Part shown: piece by piece, positions 11,965 through 24,200 of the stretch | How positions within the stretch are numbered: the stretch's first letter is position 1 | Layout: each line of letters begins with the position of its first letter | Origin: Larix kaempferi | Taxonomy: Eukaryota; Streptophyta; Pinopsida; Pinales; Pinaceae | Assembly (NCBI GenBank): GCA_027924585.1 | Contig: BSBM01000764.1 | Location: 2,698,001-2,762,000, forward strand | Length of the DNA stretch: 64,000 nucleotides | Direction: 5' to 3' | The notes under the pieces: generated by a model | What the model was told of the DNA's origin: nothing | Databases searched by the model: none | The model's input: only the letters and a program-made list of their open reading frames with translations | Translations under genes and position numbers: made by a program

Positions 11965-12816
11965 CTAACCATAGACTGCTTCATATGGGGTCATTTTAGA
12001 GGCAGTGTGATAAGAGGTATTGTACCACCATTCAGCGAGAGGGAGCCACTTTTCCCACTGATGTTGTTGTTCCGAGGTGAAGCAACGAAGATAAGTTTCC
12101 AAGCATTTATTGATAATTTCAGTCTGACCATCTGTTTGTGGGTGATACCTTGAACTCATCTTCAGTTTGGTGCCAGTGTAGCGAAATAGTTCTGTCCAAA
12201 AATGACTGGTGAAAGTCGCATCACGATCTGAGACAATGGAAGAAGGGTTGCCATGAAGACGAAAGATCTGGTCCAAGAAAATTTGAGCGATGGAGGAGAC
12301 TGTATAGGGATGGCTGAGAGCACAAAAATGACTATATTTGGAGAGGCGATCAACCACAACGAGAATCACTGTCTTCCCGCCAGATTTAGGGAGCCCTTCA
12401 ATGAAATCCATAGAAATATCTGTCCAAATCCATGTAGGTATGAGCAAGGGTTCAAGCAATCCTGGAAGGAGTGTTGTTTCACCCTTATTGCGCTGGCAGG
12501 TATCACATTCGGCCACCATCTATTGAATTGTCCTTTTCATGCCCTGCCAAAAGAAGTTACGCCGTGCTCGTTCATACGTTTTGAGGAACCCAGAGTGCCC
12601 TACCGATGGAGAAGCATGGATTTCATAGAAGACAGCCTGTTGAAGATCTGTGCTCTGGGGAAGCACCAGACGACCCTTGTATCGCAGAGAAGCACCATCC
12701 CAAGAGTAATGTGGTACAGCAGAAGGGTTGTTGGTCAAGCATTGGATGATTTGAGATAAGGAAGAGTCATTGGCATAACCCTGTTGAACAGATTGCAACC
12801 AATTTGGAACAGGCAT
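11965..12816 (-). pseudogene. Integrase zinc-binding domain and catalytic core
   Basis: Two blocks in one frame. 12520-12816 carries the two histidines of the HHCC zinc finger (EIHASPSVGHSG); 11965-12519 carries the cysteine pair CDTC and the core: D in MDFIEGLP, D in IVSDRD, E in GQTEIIN. A stop separates the blocks near 12520, and another follows AVYG near 11966. The domain inserts element DNA into the host genome; this copy is interrupted. Confidence 0.9.
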
Positions 12817-12987
12817 ATAAATAGATGAAAGAGAACCTTAGGCATCAAATGTGCGAGAAAGAGCATCTGCCACAATATTGTCTTTACCCTTCTTGTAAGT
12901 GATCTCATAGTCATAACCCATGAGTTTGCTAACCCATTTCTGTTGTGCTGGGGAGGAGACACGTTGGTCCAAGAAATATTTCAGACT

Positions 12988-14040
12988 CTAGTGATCAGTC
13001 TTGATGCAGAAATGATTGCCTAATAGGTATGGGCGCCACTTTTGTACTGCATGCAAAATAGCCATCATTTCCTTCTCATAGGTAGAAGCAGCTAAATTCT
13101 TACCTGAAAGGGCTTTGCTGGTGAACGCAATGGGGTGTTCATCTTGAAGGAGAACAACACCAAGTCCATTGCCACAAGCATCACTCTCAACAGTGAAGGG
13201 CTTGGAAAAATCGGGCATAGCTAGCACAGGTGTAGTACACATAACTTGTTTTAGTTTGTCAAATGCACACTGAGCAACAGGTGTCCATGTAAAAGCATCA
13301 TTTTTCAATAGAGCAGTTAATGGAGCTGCAATCTTCCCATAATCCTTGACAAACTTGCGGTAGTAGCCAGTCAACCCCAAAAAACCACGAAGGCTCTTGA
13401 GTGTCTGAGGATGTGGCCAATTGTTCATGGCATCGATTTTGGCAGGATCCAAGCGAACCCCTTGTGTTGAGATAATGTGCCCGAGATACTCAACTTCCTG
13501 CTGTCCAAAAACACATTTAGACTGCTTGGCATGGAGATGATGGTCAGAGAAAAGTTGCATGACAAGATTCAGATGCTGGAGATGTTCATCCCATGTTTTA
13601 CTATAGATGAGGATATCATCAAAGAATACTAGAATGAATTTCCGCAAGTAGGGTCGAAATATTTTATTCATTAAGGCCTGGAATGTGGAAAGAGCATTAG
13701 TGAGGCCAAAGGGCATGACCAAAAACTCATAATGGCCATCATGTGTGCAGAAAGTTGTTTTAGGGATATCATCCTCATGAACCCGAATTTGATGATACCC
13801 AGAACGAAGATCCAACTTGGAGAAAAAGTGAGCCCCATGAAGCTCATCAAGAAGCTCATCAACAATAGGAATTGGAAACTTATCCTTAATGGTGAGGTGA
13901 TTAAGTGCTCGGAATTCAATGCAGAGGTGCCATGACCCATCTTTTTTGCGGACAAGAATAACTGGAGAGGAAAAGGAACTAGTGCTTGGGCGAATAATAC
14001 CTTGCTTCAATAAGTCCCGAACGAGCATTTCAATCTCCAT
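12988..14040 (-). pseudogene. Reverse transcriptase and RNase H of the chromovirus
   Basis: 350 codons, the longest open block of the element. RT motifs in order: SSPVILVRKKDG, SKLDLRSGYHQIR, VMPFGLTNA, and the catalytic VFFDDILIYS with the Asp pair at residues 141-142 (FFDD rather than YVDD). An RNase H start (ESDACGNGLG) lies near residue 290. The block ends at a TAG after KTDH, where intact elements continue in RNase H. The same frame reopens downstream (ITYKKGKDN...DALSR) in 12840-12960. Confidence 0.95.
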
Positions 14041-14223
14041 TTTTTGGTGAAATGGGTAGCGATAGGGCCTGATGTTGGGAGGAACGCTTCCAGAAAGGAG
14101 CTAAATACGATGGTCTTCTGGCCTGGAAGGTGGCAATCCCACTGGTTCAGCAAAGACACATGTATATCGATCCAGAATTTGTTGTAGATCCAAAGGAGTA
14201 GTGGAGACCGCTGATGGTTGCAT

Positions 14224-14903
14224 CTAAACGGAATGGATCTGAGCGATGACACCATGTGAATTCTTCTTGAGGAGTTTTTCCATGCAATGTGAACTGATGA
14301 TGATGAGAGAACCTGGTTGTAATCCTGTCAATGTGTGTTTTTGTCCATTGAGGGAAAACTGCATCCAAAGTTCAGCAAAATCCCATAAGATAGGGCCAAG
14401 TGTGCGTAGCCATTGAGCGCCCAAAACCACATCACATCCGCCTAAGGGAAAGGCAAACATGTCAGAGCGCAAGGTATAATCTCCCATAGAGATACGCAAA
14501 TTTCGACACTTCCCTTTGCAAGGTAAGGTGCCCCCATTGGCAACCATGACTTCAAAGTTGGAGCAAGGATAAAACAATCAGCTTGTTTGGCGATCCGAGG
14601 GTCAATGAAATTATGGGTGCTACCAGAATCAATGAGTATTGTAAGAGGAAGCTTCTTGAAGTAACCCCTGACCCACATTGTTTGGGGAGTGGTGATTCCA
14701 GCTAAAGCATGGAGAGATATCTCTGGATGGTCATCCTGAGATGGAGGGTCAATAGGCGGTTCCTGAATGTCGACCGGAGCATCCAGTGTTTCTGGATCTT
14801 CGTCACCAATTTCAGAGGCAGGTGGAGACTCCATATCCAAGAGATAGAGCTTTTGCTGAACACATCTATGTCCCCGAGTGAATTTCTCATCACAATTATA
14901 GCA
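14224..14903 (-). pseudogene. Gag zinc knuckle and aspartic protease region
   Basis: The end of gag carries the cysteine/histidine motif CYNCDEKFTRGHRC (14862-14903), spaced as in many plant gypsy elements. About 230 bases on comes the protease motif LIDSGSTHNFID (active-site Asp near 14630). The protease C-terminus (LGAQWLRTLGPI) continues in another frame at 14224-14577, so there is a frameshift around 14.5 kb. Confidence 0.88.
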
Positions 14904-15688
14904 AAGCCCCTTTTCTCTGTGTGCTTGCATCTTTGTTTCAGACAAATGCTTGATAGGAGTCAGTCGAGGAGCCTGCGGTATAGGTGGTCGATGAGAACCC
15001 ATATTTCGGAACGGAACAAAAGTGGGCTTGGAACATTGTTGGGCTGCAATCTTGTCTTCTGCCAACTTAGTCAACCCTAGGGCTTCCATCATTGTGGTGG
15101 GACATAACATTTTGACCTCAGAGCGGATGGCATCCTTTAGACCATTGATAAAACAACTCCGGTAAAAGTCATCAAACATTCCTTCGGTGTGGTTGGCTAG
15201 GTTCTCAAATTCGGATACTCTCTCACAGTGCCAATTTGGCGAAGTTTAGTGAGGGCTCCAGTGAAGTCATCAAAAGCACTAGGACCAAATCGTTGCAAAA
15301 GGAGCTAGCAAAAGTCTGACCATTTGGGCTCTGGATGAGCCTTGATGTACCAACGGTACCATTGAAGAGCTTCCTATTCCAAGTGAAAGGATGCGAGCGG
15401 AACTTTGTTGACATCAAAAGTATTATACAGACTTAAATACTTTTCTGCACGATAGATCCATCCAGTTGGATCAGTACCATTGAAGCGAGTAAAATCAAGC
15501 TTCGGACCACGAAAATTATTGGAAGAAGAGAACCCATTGTCTGATGAAGACTCGGACTGTCGTTTGTTGTTCATAGCTAAATGTTCAAGATGGAGGCCGA
15601 GAAATTTTTCATCCAGATCCTGGAGTTTGGCTTGGATGGCTGCAAGTGCTTCTTCCATGGTTTTTGCTCCTGCACGGGTGACAACCAT
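14904..15688 (-). pseudogene. Gag capsid region of the chromovirus
   Basis: The probable gag start is the ATG at 15688 (MVVTRAGAKTMEEAL). A predicted helical N-terminus is followed by KLDFTRFNGTDPTGWIYRAE, typical of plant gypsy gag. The first frame ends at 15374; the next parts continue in other frames to 15179 and below, so gag carries at least two lesions. The upstream codons read KKKKK from an A-rich tract and are not needed for the start. Confidence 0.85.
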
Positions 15689-16123
15689 AACCAGGAGTTT
15701 TTTTTTTTTTTTTACTGAGTAGGAAAACAAAAACAGAAACTGCTTCAGTAAGGGAAAATCTGGACTTGGGAAAAAATCTGAAGGGTAATTGGGGTTTGAC
15801 TAGGTGTTGGGCACTGTCGACTAGACAAGGAAGCAAAAATGAGGATTTCAGAAGCGGGGTGAAAGAATGGGAAAATTTGGCAGAGGGGGACAAAGAAGCA
15901 GAATTCAGAAAGGAACTCTGTGGTAAAATTTGAAGGTGATTGGGTGAAATCTGAGGAAGTTATGGCAAACCCTAAAAATAGACAAATGTGGGCTTTCGGG
16001 CTTTGGGAAGGGGAATTGAGGATAGGGTCCTCAGGAATGAAATATGCAGAATGGGATAACAGGGGTTCCCCGAAAATCTCAAGGAAAACAGAGTGAAAAC
16101 AAGGGAGATATGGACAAAAAACT

Positions 16124-16124
<1 letters not shown>

Positions 16125-16186
<62 letters not shown>
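16125..16186. repeat. 62 bp homopolymer (poly-A in element sense)
   Basis: An uninterrupted run of 62 T on the plus strand, in the leader between the primer site and gag of the chromovirus. Frames of poly-Phe or poly-Lys across it are artefacts. A shorter T run lies just upstream of gag near 15700. Confidence 0.97.
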
Positions 16187-16709
16187 CAGACTAGAGCGTC
16201 TACGGCTTGGAAGGGATCTGGAATAGCGCTGAATGGATTGAAAACGGATGAATCTGGAACGACTTGCAAAATGGATCTGAAACGGCGTAGTAGTGCTCGA
16301 CAATAGTTCAGTTGAAAGTAGATATGGACCCCAGGTATATGCAGCTTCCTAACAGTGCAGGGGTTTCACTCGGCCACCAATGTTGTCTGATGGCTTGCGT
16401 ATTGGGGCAATACCCCTCACTCCATGGCTCAGGTAAAACTGATAACCGCTTTGCCACAAACGACAGCTCTTGGTTTACCTCACGGGTGGGAACTAGTCAA
16501 TCAGGTAGGGGTCGCTGCCCTTTTCGCTGGCAAGTCCTCTCAATGGGCCAACTACTTCGGGGTTCCTGTGGTACTCCTCACAATGAGTTTTAGGGCTTAT
16601 GCCCAAGTACTTCCCACAGTTAAACGGATAGGGATTATTCCCAAATCCGAACCTGCAACAAATGTGAAAAAAAAATGACAGAAATTTCACCCAGCGAGCC
16701 CAAGAAAGT

Positions 16710-16721
16710 GCTCTGATACCA
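16710..16721 (-). promoter_or_regulatory. Primer binding site (initiator Met tRNA)
   Basis: TGGTATCAGAGC in element orientation, two bases inside the 5' LTR; this is the usual plant site complementary to the 3' end of initiator methionine tRNA. Confidence 0.96.
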
Positions 16722-16723
16722 GA

Positions 16724-17098
16724 TGTGATGCACCTGCAACAATTAATTAATATGAATATGCGAAATAGCAGAAATAACAGAACTCGGAATCACTTTTATA
16801 TTGATCACAAGCCACTTCTAGGAGTCAACCTCCTATGAGCAAGCTCAATACAAATAACTTCACGGTGCCTTCATAGGTCTCAACACACACTTATATACTA
16901 AGTCTAGGCGCCAATACTATGGGTCAAAACCATGGGCCACTACAAACAATGGATCAACAATACTACGGGCGACTTACAAAGCATATGCGCCAACAACAAT
17001 AACACAAACTATTGATCAACAAATACTACGGGACGACTTACAAAGCATATGCGTCCAACAACAACATACTAACAAAGTAAAGACATGGGTTCCTAACA
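16724..17098 (-). repeat. 5' LTR of the 11-17 kb chromovirus
   Basis: 375 bp twin of 10976-11350. The two agree at all but about 12 positions, with no length change. The flank after it is the CCTTA target duplication. Confidence 0.97.
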
Positions 17099-19112
17099 CC
17101 TTAATACTACATACAACGTTGGCTAAAAGCTATGCTGTCCTTAATTAAATTTATTTAAAATAAAATGTACAGACAGAATGATGGTTTTACCCTTACAACC
17201 ATAGTTGAATAAATAAATAACTACTGCATAGTTAAACTTTTGAGATAAACATGAAAACACCTATAGGATTGAGATCACGCTCAAAACGTCAAGTAGTTAC
17301 ATCCTACTATTTACAAATAAATTACGAACAGTTTCAAATCTATCTAAAGAATGAAAGAGCCGACTATTTATTCATCAAAACAGTTGACACAGGGTTACCA
17401 CGAAAACGATTCTCATATAAACTTAAACAGGGCCTTGCCCAAAAATGTTCAACATGAAAATAAAATGTTACACAACAGAGTCTTCACCTTAAATAAGATA
17501 AACGTAGATAGTATTTAATAGTTAGGGCCTCGGTGGAGTTCAAATCCCTTTCAAACACAGAGAATCATGGAAGTACCAATTACAGTATTAACTCATATAG
17601 CAACCAAAACTTAGATACATAGTACGCATTTCAAGATACAGACCAGAGTCAAAGAAATGCGTATAGCTTGAAGCTAATGCTTCCGAACACAGTGAATCCC
17701 AATACAACACCTTCACAACTACGCCCATAGGGATTTTCTTTAGACAACATCACCCTAAAACCGAATGACAACATTTCAACAAAACTCACAATTGAATAGA
17801 CATGGCACACTACAACTTTTTGTCACTCCACAGTGCATCTAGGCACCAACCACACCCACTACCAAGAAATCAAAGAAAGACCCACTTATCACAGACATCT
17901 CACAAACCCAGGTGTTCAATGGAAACCTGGGTCTTACTATGGCCACTAACTCGAGTTTTAAACTATCTACATGTTCACACCCAACCAAGCACAGTCCAGG
18001 AGTCCCTGTGAAACCCTCCTGATAGAAAACATCAAACATTTAAGTTAAACATACAATTAAAACCAAGATTTATGACATTTACGATTTACTAAAGAAACAA
18101 AGGATTAGAGAGATATTACCTTTGTGATTTTTCCACAACGTTACTCTACAGAGAACACCCGCAGACCAAGAGAGAATCTCTAGTCGTGCGCATGTCTTCC
18201 CTCCAAGCCATAGAAGGGCCGAGAGCTCATGCTCTCCATCCCAAGTGCTAAAAAAATACAGGCTTTTTCGCAATGGTTTATGGGTTTTACCATACTACCA
18301 TCGTGGAACCCTACCTTAGGGCCGTCACGTGATTGCATTAAAAGTTTCAACCACCTCCACTATGATTTCAATTTTCCTACCCCCATCCCTATAGTTGGAG
18401 TTCGATTACAAATTTTACACACTCACATTAATGCACAAGGACCTTAACATTGGTTATATTCCCTTTGCATTACTTAGGAATATTGCATAGGAACCTACAA
18501 TACAAACATTACGAATGTGTTAGCTCATATAAGAAGCTAAGTAAGCCTCGGTTCCATAAGAACCCTTCACCCAAACTGGGGAGTTAAAACACTAACCCAA
18601 CAAATACAGTTACAGTGAAACCATAAATAAACATAGCTATCAAGACAATTTCACAAGGAATACAAGTTAAACATCAAAACCAACATACAATCGTCATAAC
18701 AGAGTAGAGTAAATAACATTAACAGAGTGACAGTTTTAGTATAGTTTGAGTAGGGATACGAATACCTTACCATAGTTAAACATCAAAATTATCTCAATAA
18801 AAAATACAAGTTAACGGAAAAGTGTCGCAGTATCAATCTCAACATTATCATAGAGTGGTGTAGTTAATTTTAAGGAACCTTAGATCTTAAGTCCCCATAA
18901 TAATAATTTTTTTTTCTTCTAGATTTAAGGGACATTACAAAATCGATTAATGATCAATGACGGAGAGCTCCTAATTGAATTATTAATGAAGGATCAAGAA
19001 AATGGGGGCCTTAAAACAACTTTATGTACACCTTTGTAGAGCCGAGGTAATGGGGAAGATGTTATTCGTCATACTCTACCTTCATAAATTTCTCTTTTGT
19101 ATCTAATTCATT

Positions 19113-19682
19113 TCATGTCTGTGGCCCTTTCCTTTGCTCAGAATCTAGTGTATGATGAGGTATATTTGGTGGTGAAGTCCTCTGCGTCATAAAGAAGTGA
19201 CAATATTTTGAATGTCAGGGTTGATATACGCTTGTTCCATGAAGTAAATCTCTTATCATTTGCTAGGTATGAAGACCCAAAACCATCTATTGAATGCCTT
19301 GGTCGTGAAGGAGGTCAAAAAAGATATGGTAGTTCATATTAGCAACAAACTAAGCGGTGTGTCTGCAAAGGAGGGGAACCTAGTCCCTTGGGGTTTGGGG
19401 GATTATGTAAAATCCATCATGCCATTGGGTTGGCTTCACAAGAATTGGTTGGACATTTTTAGGGTATAACAATGCGTGGGAAAAAAGCATAGGGTAGATT
19501 ATAGTCCATATTTCCTCCTCCTAGCCAAATGGTGGATGGTTTTCTTTTCCAATTTGCAATTTAGATGTGGGAAAAATATTGAAGAAAATTTGGTGTTCGG
19601 ATTCAAATCCCTTATTGCTTATGTGGATGCAAAATTCATTAAGTGGATTGATAATATGGAGGAATTTCCATATGTTAATTAA
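19113..19682 (+). pseudogene. Decayed coding stretch, family not recognised
   Basis: A frame starting at ATG 19113 (MSVALSFAQNLVYDE) runs to about 19267 with one TAA. From 19260 another frame runs about 141 codons with one internal TAA (near 19468), including NLVPWGLGDYVKSIMPLGWL and ENLVFGFKSLIAYVDAKF, ending at a TAA in 19682. Amino acid composition and the tryptophan- and aromatic-rich pattern look coding. I do not recognise the family. It lies between copies B and C, so it may be an old gene fragment or part of an unmapped element. The rest of 18945-19750 shows nothing else. Confidence 0.45.
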
Positions 19683-21928
19683 CAATTTTTAAAAAAATTA
19701 GTTTTGGAATTTCATTTACATGGAATTTTAATTTAGGGAAACATAAAAATGTATATTTGTATTGATGAAATGATGAATGCTTGGATTCCTACCTTTCCAA
19801 TCCTCCTTGTAAGATGAAATTACCCTCCTCCCCCTCTTCGAATTTTCCCTCCTTCTTCGAATTTGTCCTCCCTTCACTTTTTCCCTCCTTATTCGAATTT
19901 GTCCTTTTTTTTTTTCTTTTTTTTTGTCAATACTCGAGCATTTTGTGAATGCACAATTGCATCTAAAGGGTCCCTCAACTTCATGCGAGGGTCCTTCAGT
20001 ATTTTTCCTTCGTCGCTTCTCAAAGAATGGCCCTATGGTGTGCTTAGTCTGTTGATGATGGTTGTGCTATGCCTCGGAGCGACAAAGGTTTGGGCATTTA
20101 AATATGCACAGGGCCTTTGTTGTTGAATGGTATTCTATTTTACTTAGAACCTATTGCTTTAATCTAGAAAATGTATTTTCGAAAGGCTAAGCCTATGGAG
20201 GATTTTTGGTGTAATGTGTTTGGTCATCAGGACTGTGTAAAACTTTAAATTTGGGAATACTATTGTATTTGACACTTGGAAAGTCTTGAATACCTGCCAT
20301 GTTTATCAATCGGCTGTCTAATTGATATTTATTCTATTTTCTACTTTGTAATCTCTTGTACCTATATTAAGGCTCTAGTTGCTTCTTTTTTTTGGAAAAA
20401 TCGTTTCTGGGTTCTCTTTATTTGTGCAATTACTGGGATTTGATCCCTGGTTTATGTCAATAACGACCTTCTTTGTCAGGAGGGTATAATGAAGTCTATA
20501 ATGGGTTTCAATCCCCAGGCGTGTGTTTTAAAATCCAGGTTGAGGCTGGCTTGTTCAGTGTGATAGATGGAACTCGATCCTGGGTTGACTGGTAGTGAGA
20601 AAATTATGGTTTATAACCCTTCCTATATTTTAAATTGGAGAATCGTTTTTACTGACATCGTGTTCTGTTTACTACTCTATTTCTTTTCTAAACAGTTTAT
20701 TTTATTAAGTTGTAATCCTATTTTGACTATGGCATTTGATTTTGATAGAAAGATTGTTTGTGAGTTTATGAGATGTTCAGTTGAACCCTAGCACCAGTGA
20801 ATTATACTAAAGAGAATGCCTTCATAGGATAACCATTTCGTTGTGTTTCAACTCTGGAAAGTTTATCTTTGCTAGTTTACCGGAAATGATATTAAATATT
20901 TTAAGTAGGAAATCACAGAGTGTACTCTACACTAATCGTTGAAGGGAATGCGATTTTCTTTGTGTAGGTAGTTTAATTCAATGCACTGGTCCTACGAAAT
21001 TGAATACAATTATGTTCCTACTATGGGTGGATTTTACCTCTGTGTAATTGGTAATGCGTTTTCAGATGTTATTTTCTTAGCTGAGCTCTAGCAAAAGCTA
21101 TCTCTGCTAGAGCGAAATCCACATGTGGGATTCGATCCTAGTCCGGATGTAGATAATGTTTGACTAAATTTGGAAACTTGTTGTTAAAGGTTTATATTGT
21201 TTTAATTATTATATTTTAAATGAAAAGGGGTAGACCCTTGGTCTGTTTGGACAGTTAGATGAATGTGTTGTCTGAATATTTAATTTACCAAGCTAGGCTT
21301 GGGTGGAAGAATCTTTAAATACTTTGTTTTACAGTTCCTCTGTTTTCTATAAAAATATGTTTTATGCATGGTCTTTCTTGGAATGGAATTCATCTACGAA
21401 AGTATAGCAGATTTTATTTTATTTAAATATTGTATTTCTTTTAGTTGGTGGAAGAAGTTATTCGATTAAGTTTGGGACCTAGATTTTATTTTACAGCAAT
21501 AAAAATCAATTTTATAAACCCTTGTGCGTCATGACTCACCATTTCTGTCAATGACCACAAAACAGATAAAAGAAATAATATCTGTAAAAGAATTGCAGTA
21601 TGATAATAAAATCTATAATGCTTATAAAATTCTTCCTATAATTATTTTTATGAAAAGAAACTGACATAGAAAATATTTATAAAACTTTCTAGTGGAAATA
21701 TTGCCTGGATTACCTCTTTAACCTACATAATACGCACAAGATCCCGAATCATTCCTGGTTAATTTGACGGATCACCCACCAGCTAGATCGAGCATGCAAG
21801 GAAACTAGAAGACCTAGGGAACGTTGTTGTTATCTTTTCTTGTTGAGGACTAATTCTATACTCTCTGGATGTAAGACTTGGAATCTCCAATCTTAGTATA
21901 CGACACCCATCTCTTTGTACTGTCCTTG

Positions 21929-21936
21929 TATTTATA
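21929..21936 (-). promoter_or_regulatory. Probable TATA box of LTR copy C
   Basis: TATAAATA on the minus strand, placed like the boxes of copies A and B relative to the conserved GCATG...CCAGGAATG block that follows at 21741-21800. Confidence 0.5.
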
Positions 21937-22062
21937 GGTATTTGGTGAGGGGTAGAACCTAGGGCTTTGAATTTAAGATGTTTTTGTTTACTTGACTTGG
22001 CAGCTTTGGCTTAACAACACTTTCAGTGTCTTTTGCACTCTTAACTCTTAGTTATCATTTAT

Positions 22063-22093
<31 letters not shown>

Positions 22094-22103
22094 ACTAAAT
22101 ATT

Positions 22104-22596
22104 TCTTTTTTTAAGAAAATAAAAACATCATTCTATTATAGGTGGATCAAAATTACAATCATTCTTTTTCCATCCATCAGAGTGCTTAAATAACCACCAC
22201 TGAGATTACAAAAATGTTGCTTATCTTCATTCCAGAACCAAAAAATAAGATCACCAGTATGATAATCCAGAACAGATCTACTGAAGCTAAACCTGTTACC
22301 AACAGAAGTCCCAAATCTACTACCCCAACTAGATAAAACAAGGCCTAAAGAGTAACTATTCCCCGTCATCATAACAAAATTACAAAAGTAGTGACCACAG
22401 TCAGTAGAACAATCATAATAAGTTCCCAGATAAGTAAGTCGAGAGTAGGTATTCCAAAAAGGGGTTTTGAATCATCAAACCAAAGTAAAATACAAGTCGC
22501 AGCAGACTCAAGCAAAGTCCCTGAATCATACTAGAGGACCTCATAGGCCCAAAAATAGACGACATGGCTGAATCCATCCGCCGAAACCAAAACACC
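22104..22596 (-). other. LINE 3' untranslated region
   Basis: About 490 bp between the third ORF remnant and the 3' end. The end is only a short A-rich run (CTTAAAAAAAGA) directly before the target duplication. I see no hairpin or motif I can name. Confidence 0.6.
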
Positions 22597-23500
22597 TTAG
22601 CTGGCTGGTCCAGCTTCATCCTCAATGTGAATAACCAACGGAGTAGCCTTTGCAGCAGCCTTTCCACGGAGGTCATGAACCTTTTGATTCACCTCCTTGC
22701 TCAGCTTAGATAAGTATTCAATACCCAAGTCACCAGTAATACCGTCCAACTTCATATATGTCCATTTGGATTCCTCAACATGCTCTTTACATAGTTCTTC
22801 CAATTTTCTTCATCTTCTTCGTACCTTCTAGAATGTCCACCCTAGTATCCAGGGTCTGGGCAATAATTTTTTTAGTAACCTAGAGCGTAACCACTGCTCG
22901 ATTGTATAAATCCATATGACCCCTGGTGTTACCAGGGTCCTGGACCTAGTCGACCATCGCAATCGCTTCAGGAGGAAGCTCTTGCTCACCCACCACTCTC
23001 CATAAATTCCCTTCCAATTCCTCAAGCACATTTTGTAAAGGTTCTGGGAACAAGCGACGAAAGAAAACAACAGTCATGGCCACTCTCCACTGGTCTCTAC
23101 TCGGCCTGGTCTGAGCTAAACCCTCCTCATTCCGGTTACTTGGTTCTCCCTGGCCATGATGACCCCTACGAGTAGGACAACCCCTCAATGGCATACTCTT
23201 AACACCAAAAAAATCACAATCAGACAAACAAGAAAACATCACAGGATGCAGCACGACGTAGACTTTCACAGAATGGTGACAAAGATGAGGAATGTCGACC
23301 GTGTAGGGAGGATTTAAAGGCCAGGTGCCACTAACCACCATTAAATTCCTCATAATGATATAAGCTCTGTCATACTTCCCCTTGTCCTTTAGCGATGTCA
23401 TGATCTCGTAACCCTGCTCTGTATCCTCACTTCTAAACATGGGAGATCTGAAACCAGTCTTCATCCCACACTTTCGTTCACTACTCATCATGGTTTTCAC
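22597..23500 (-). pseudogene. Third ORF remnant of the LINE, unknown product
   Basis: From ATG 23500 a frame of 184 codons runs to a TAG at 22946; the same frame continues past two TAGs (VTKKIIAQTLDTRVDILEGT), and after a one-base shift near 22800 another 65 codons (LEELCKEHVEESK...IHIEDEAGPAS) end at a TGA in 22597. Together about 300 codons with charged, helix-prone sequence in the C-terminal half, possibly a coiled coil. It lies after ORF2 but inside the LINE's target duplication. Canonical L1 elements have two ORFs; I do not know a homologue of this one. It may be a transduced or captured sequence. Confidence 0.5.
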
Positions 23501-23613
23501 AAGCGAATAACTCCTGTAGGACAGACTGCTATATTTTCACCATGATTTCCATGAGGCCTCCAGTTCCTTCTACACATATGAATACCCCACCCTATATCCT
23601 CCATCCCATCACA

Positions 23614-24200
23614 TTACTCCATATGCCTGCTAGTAACATCATTCTTCCCATAAATGTCACTCTTCACAATTTGCATGCATTCATTTTGACACGTGCTTAT
23701 CCTCATGTCAAGATTCTCGATATCCCATCCATCATCGACACAGTTGGTACCCTGGTTGGCGAGCACGTCAGCCAGATAGTTGGCACTACGTCTTACATGG
23801 TGAAAGGTGATCGAGGTCATTGTTGTAATGATATTTTCCAAACACATCAGCCTCCACACTGGTGCAATTTTAGCCGCCCAACTCCCATTCAGCAACTGGT
23901 GGCGATCTGAATCAGTATTTTGGAGTCCCCCTCCACCTGTATACATCTGATGCCACATCTAACTGCTAGGCATAACCCCTGTAGAATTGCCTCACACTAT
24001 GCCACATTATTGGTTTCAACACCCAGGTGTCCATAGTAGCTATATTGAACATTTCCATGGTCATCCCAAATGACACCCCCATATCCTGCAATACCAGGAT
24101 TACCCTTCGAAGCTCCGTCGAAGTTAATTTTAAGCCACCCAGATAGAGGGGGAGACTAGGTCCCCAGACTTACCATGGATGGACACCGAGCCCAAATGCT
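23614..24200 (-). pseudogene. RNase H domain at the end of LINE ORF2
   Basis: The frame reads NFDGASKGNPGIAGYGGVIW, then a block with CEAILQG and VEGDS, and ends with VRRSANYLADVLANQG. The acidic residues D, E, D, D of RNase H are all visible. A stop precedes the CEAILQG block and a frame change lies near 23.95 kb. This type of RNase H is known from plant L1 elements and removes RNA from the hybrid during copying. Confidence 0.85.

Larger units (their letters stand above)
10976..17098 (-). mobile_element. Complete chromovirus Ty3/gypsy retrotransposon (decayed)
   Basis: A 6123 bp element on the minus strand with two 375 bp LTRs (16724-17098 upstream, 10976-11350 downstream), a primer binding site, a polypurine tract and a perfect duplication CCTTA (10971-10975, 17099-17103). 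Domain order is gag, zinc knuckle, protease, reverse transcriptase, RNase H, integrase, chromodomain-like tail, which defines a chromovirus. I count about 12 differences between the LTRs by eye, mostly transitions, so insertion is not recent. Gag and pol are broken by stops and frame changes, so it cannot act on its own. It is inserted in solo LTR copy B. Confidence 0.97.
3918..18939 (+). mobile_element. Long solo LTR, copy B (outer element, twice interrupted)
   Basis: The element starts TGTAATATACC at 3918 and ends AAGGGACATTACA at 18939, with a perfect 5 bp duplication AAATC (3913-3917, 18940-18944). Removing copy A plus one ACTAA and the chromovirus plus one CCTTA leaves 4445 bp (3918-5074, 9524-10975, 17104-18939), matching copies A (4444 bp) and D (4483 bp). 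It holds a U3 minisatellite, a TATA box at 9704-9710, a conserved block from 9852, and no coding region, primer site or second LTR. I therefore read it as a solo LTR formed by LTR-LTR recombination, which is inference. The fragments 9524-10970 and 17104-18930 hold nothing else I recognise. Confidence 0.87.

Noticed and set aside
16044-16303. Open frames rich in Phe or Lys on both strands
   Set aside because: They are translations of the 62 bp homopolymer, not genes.
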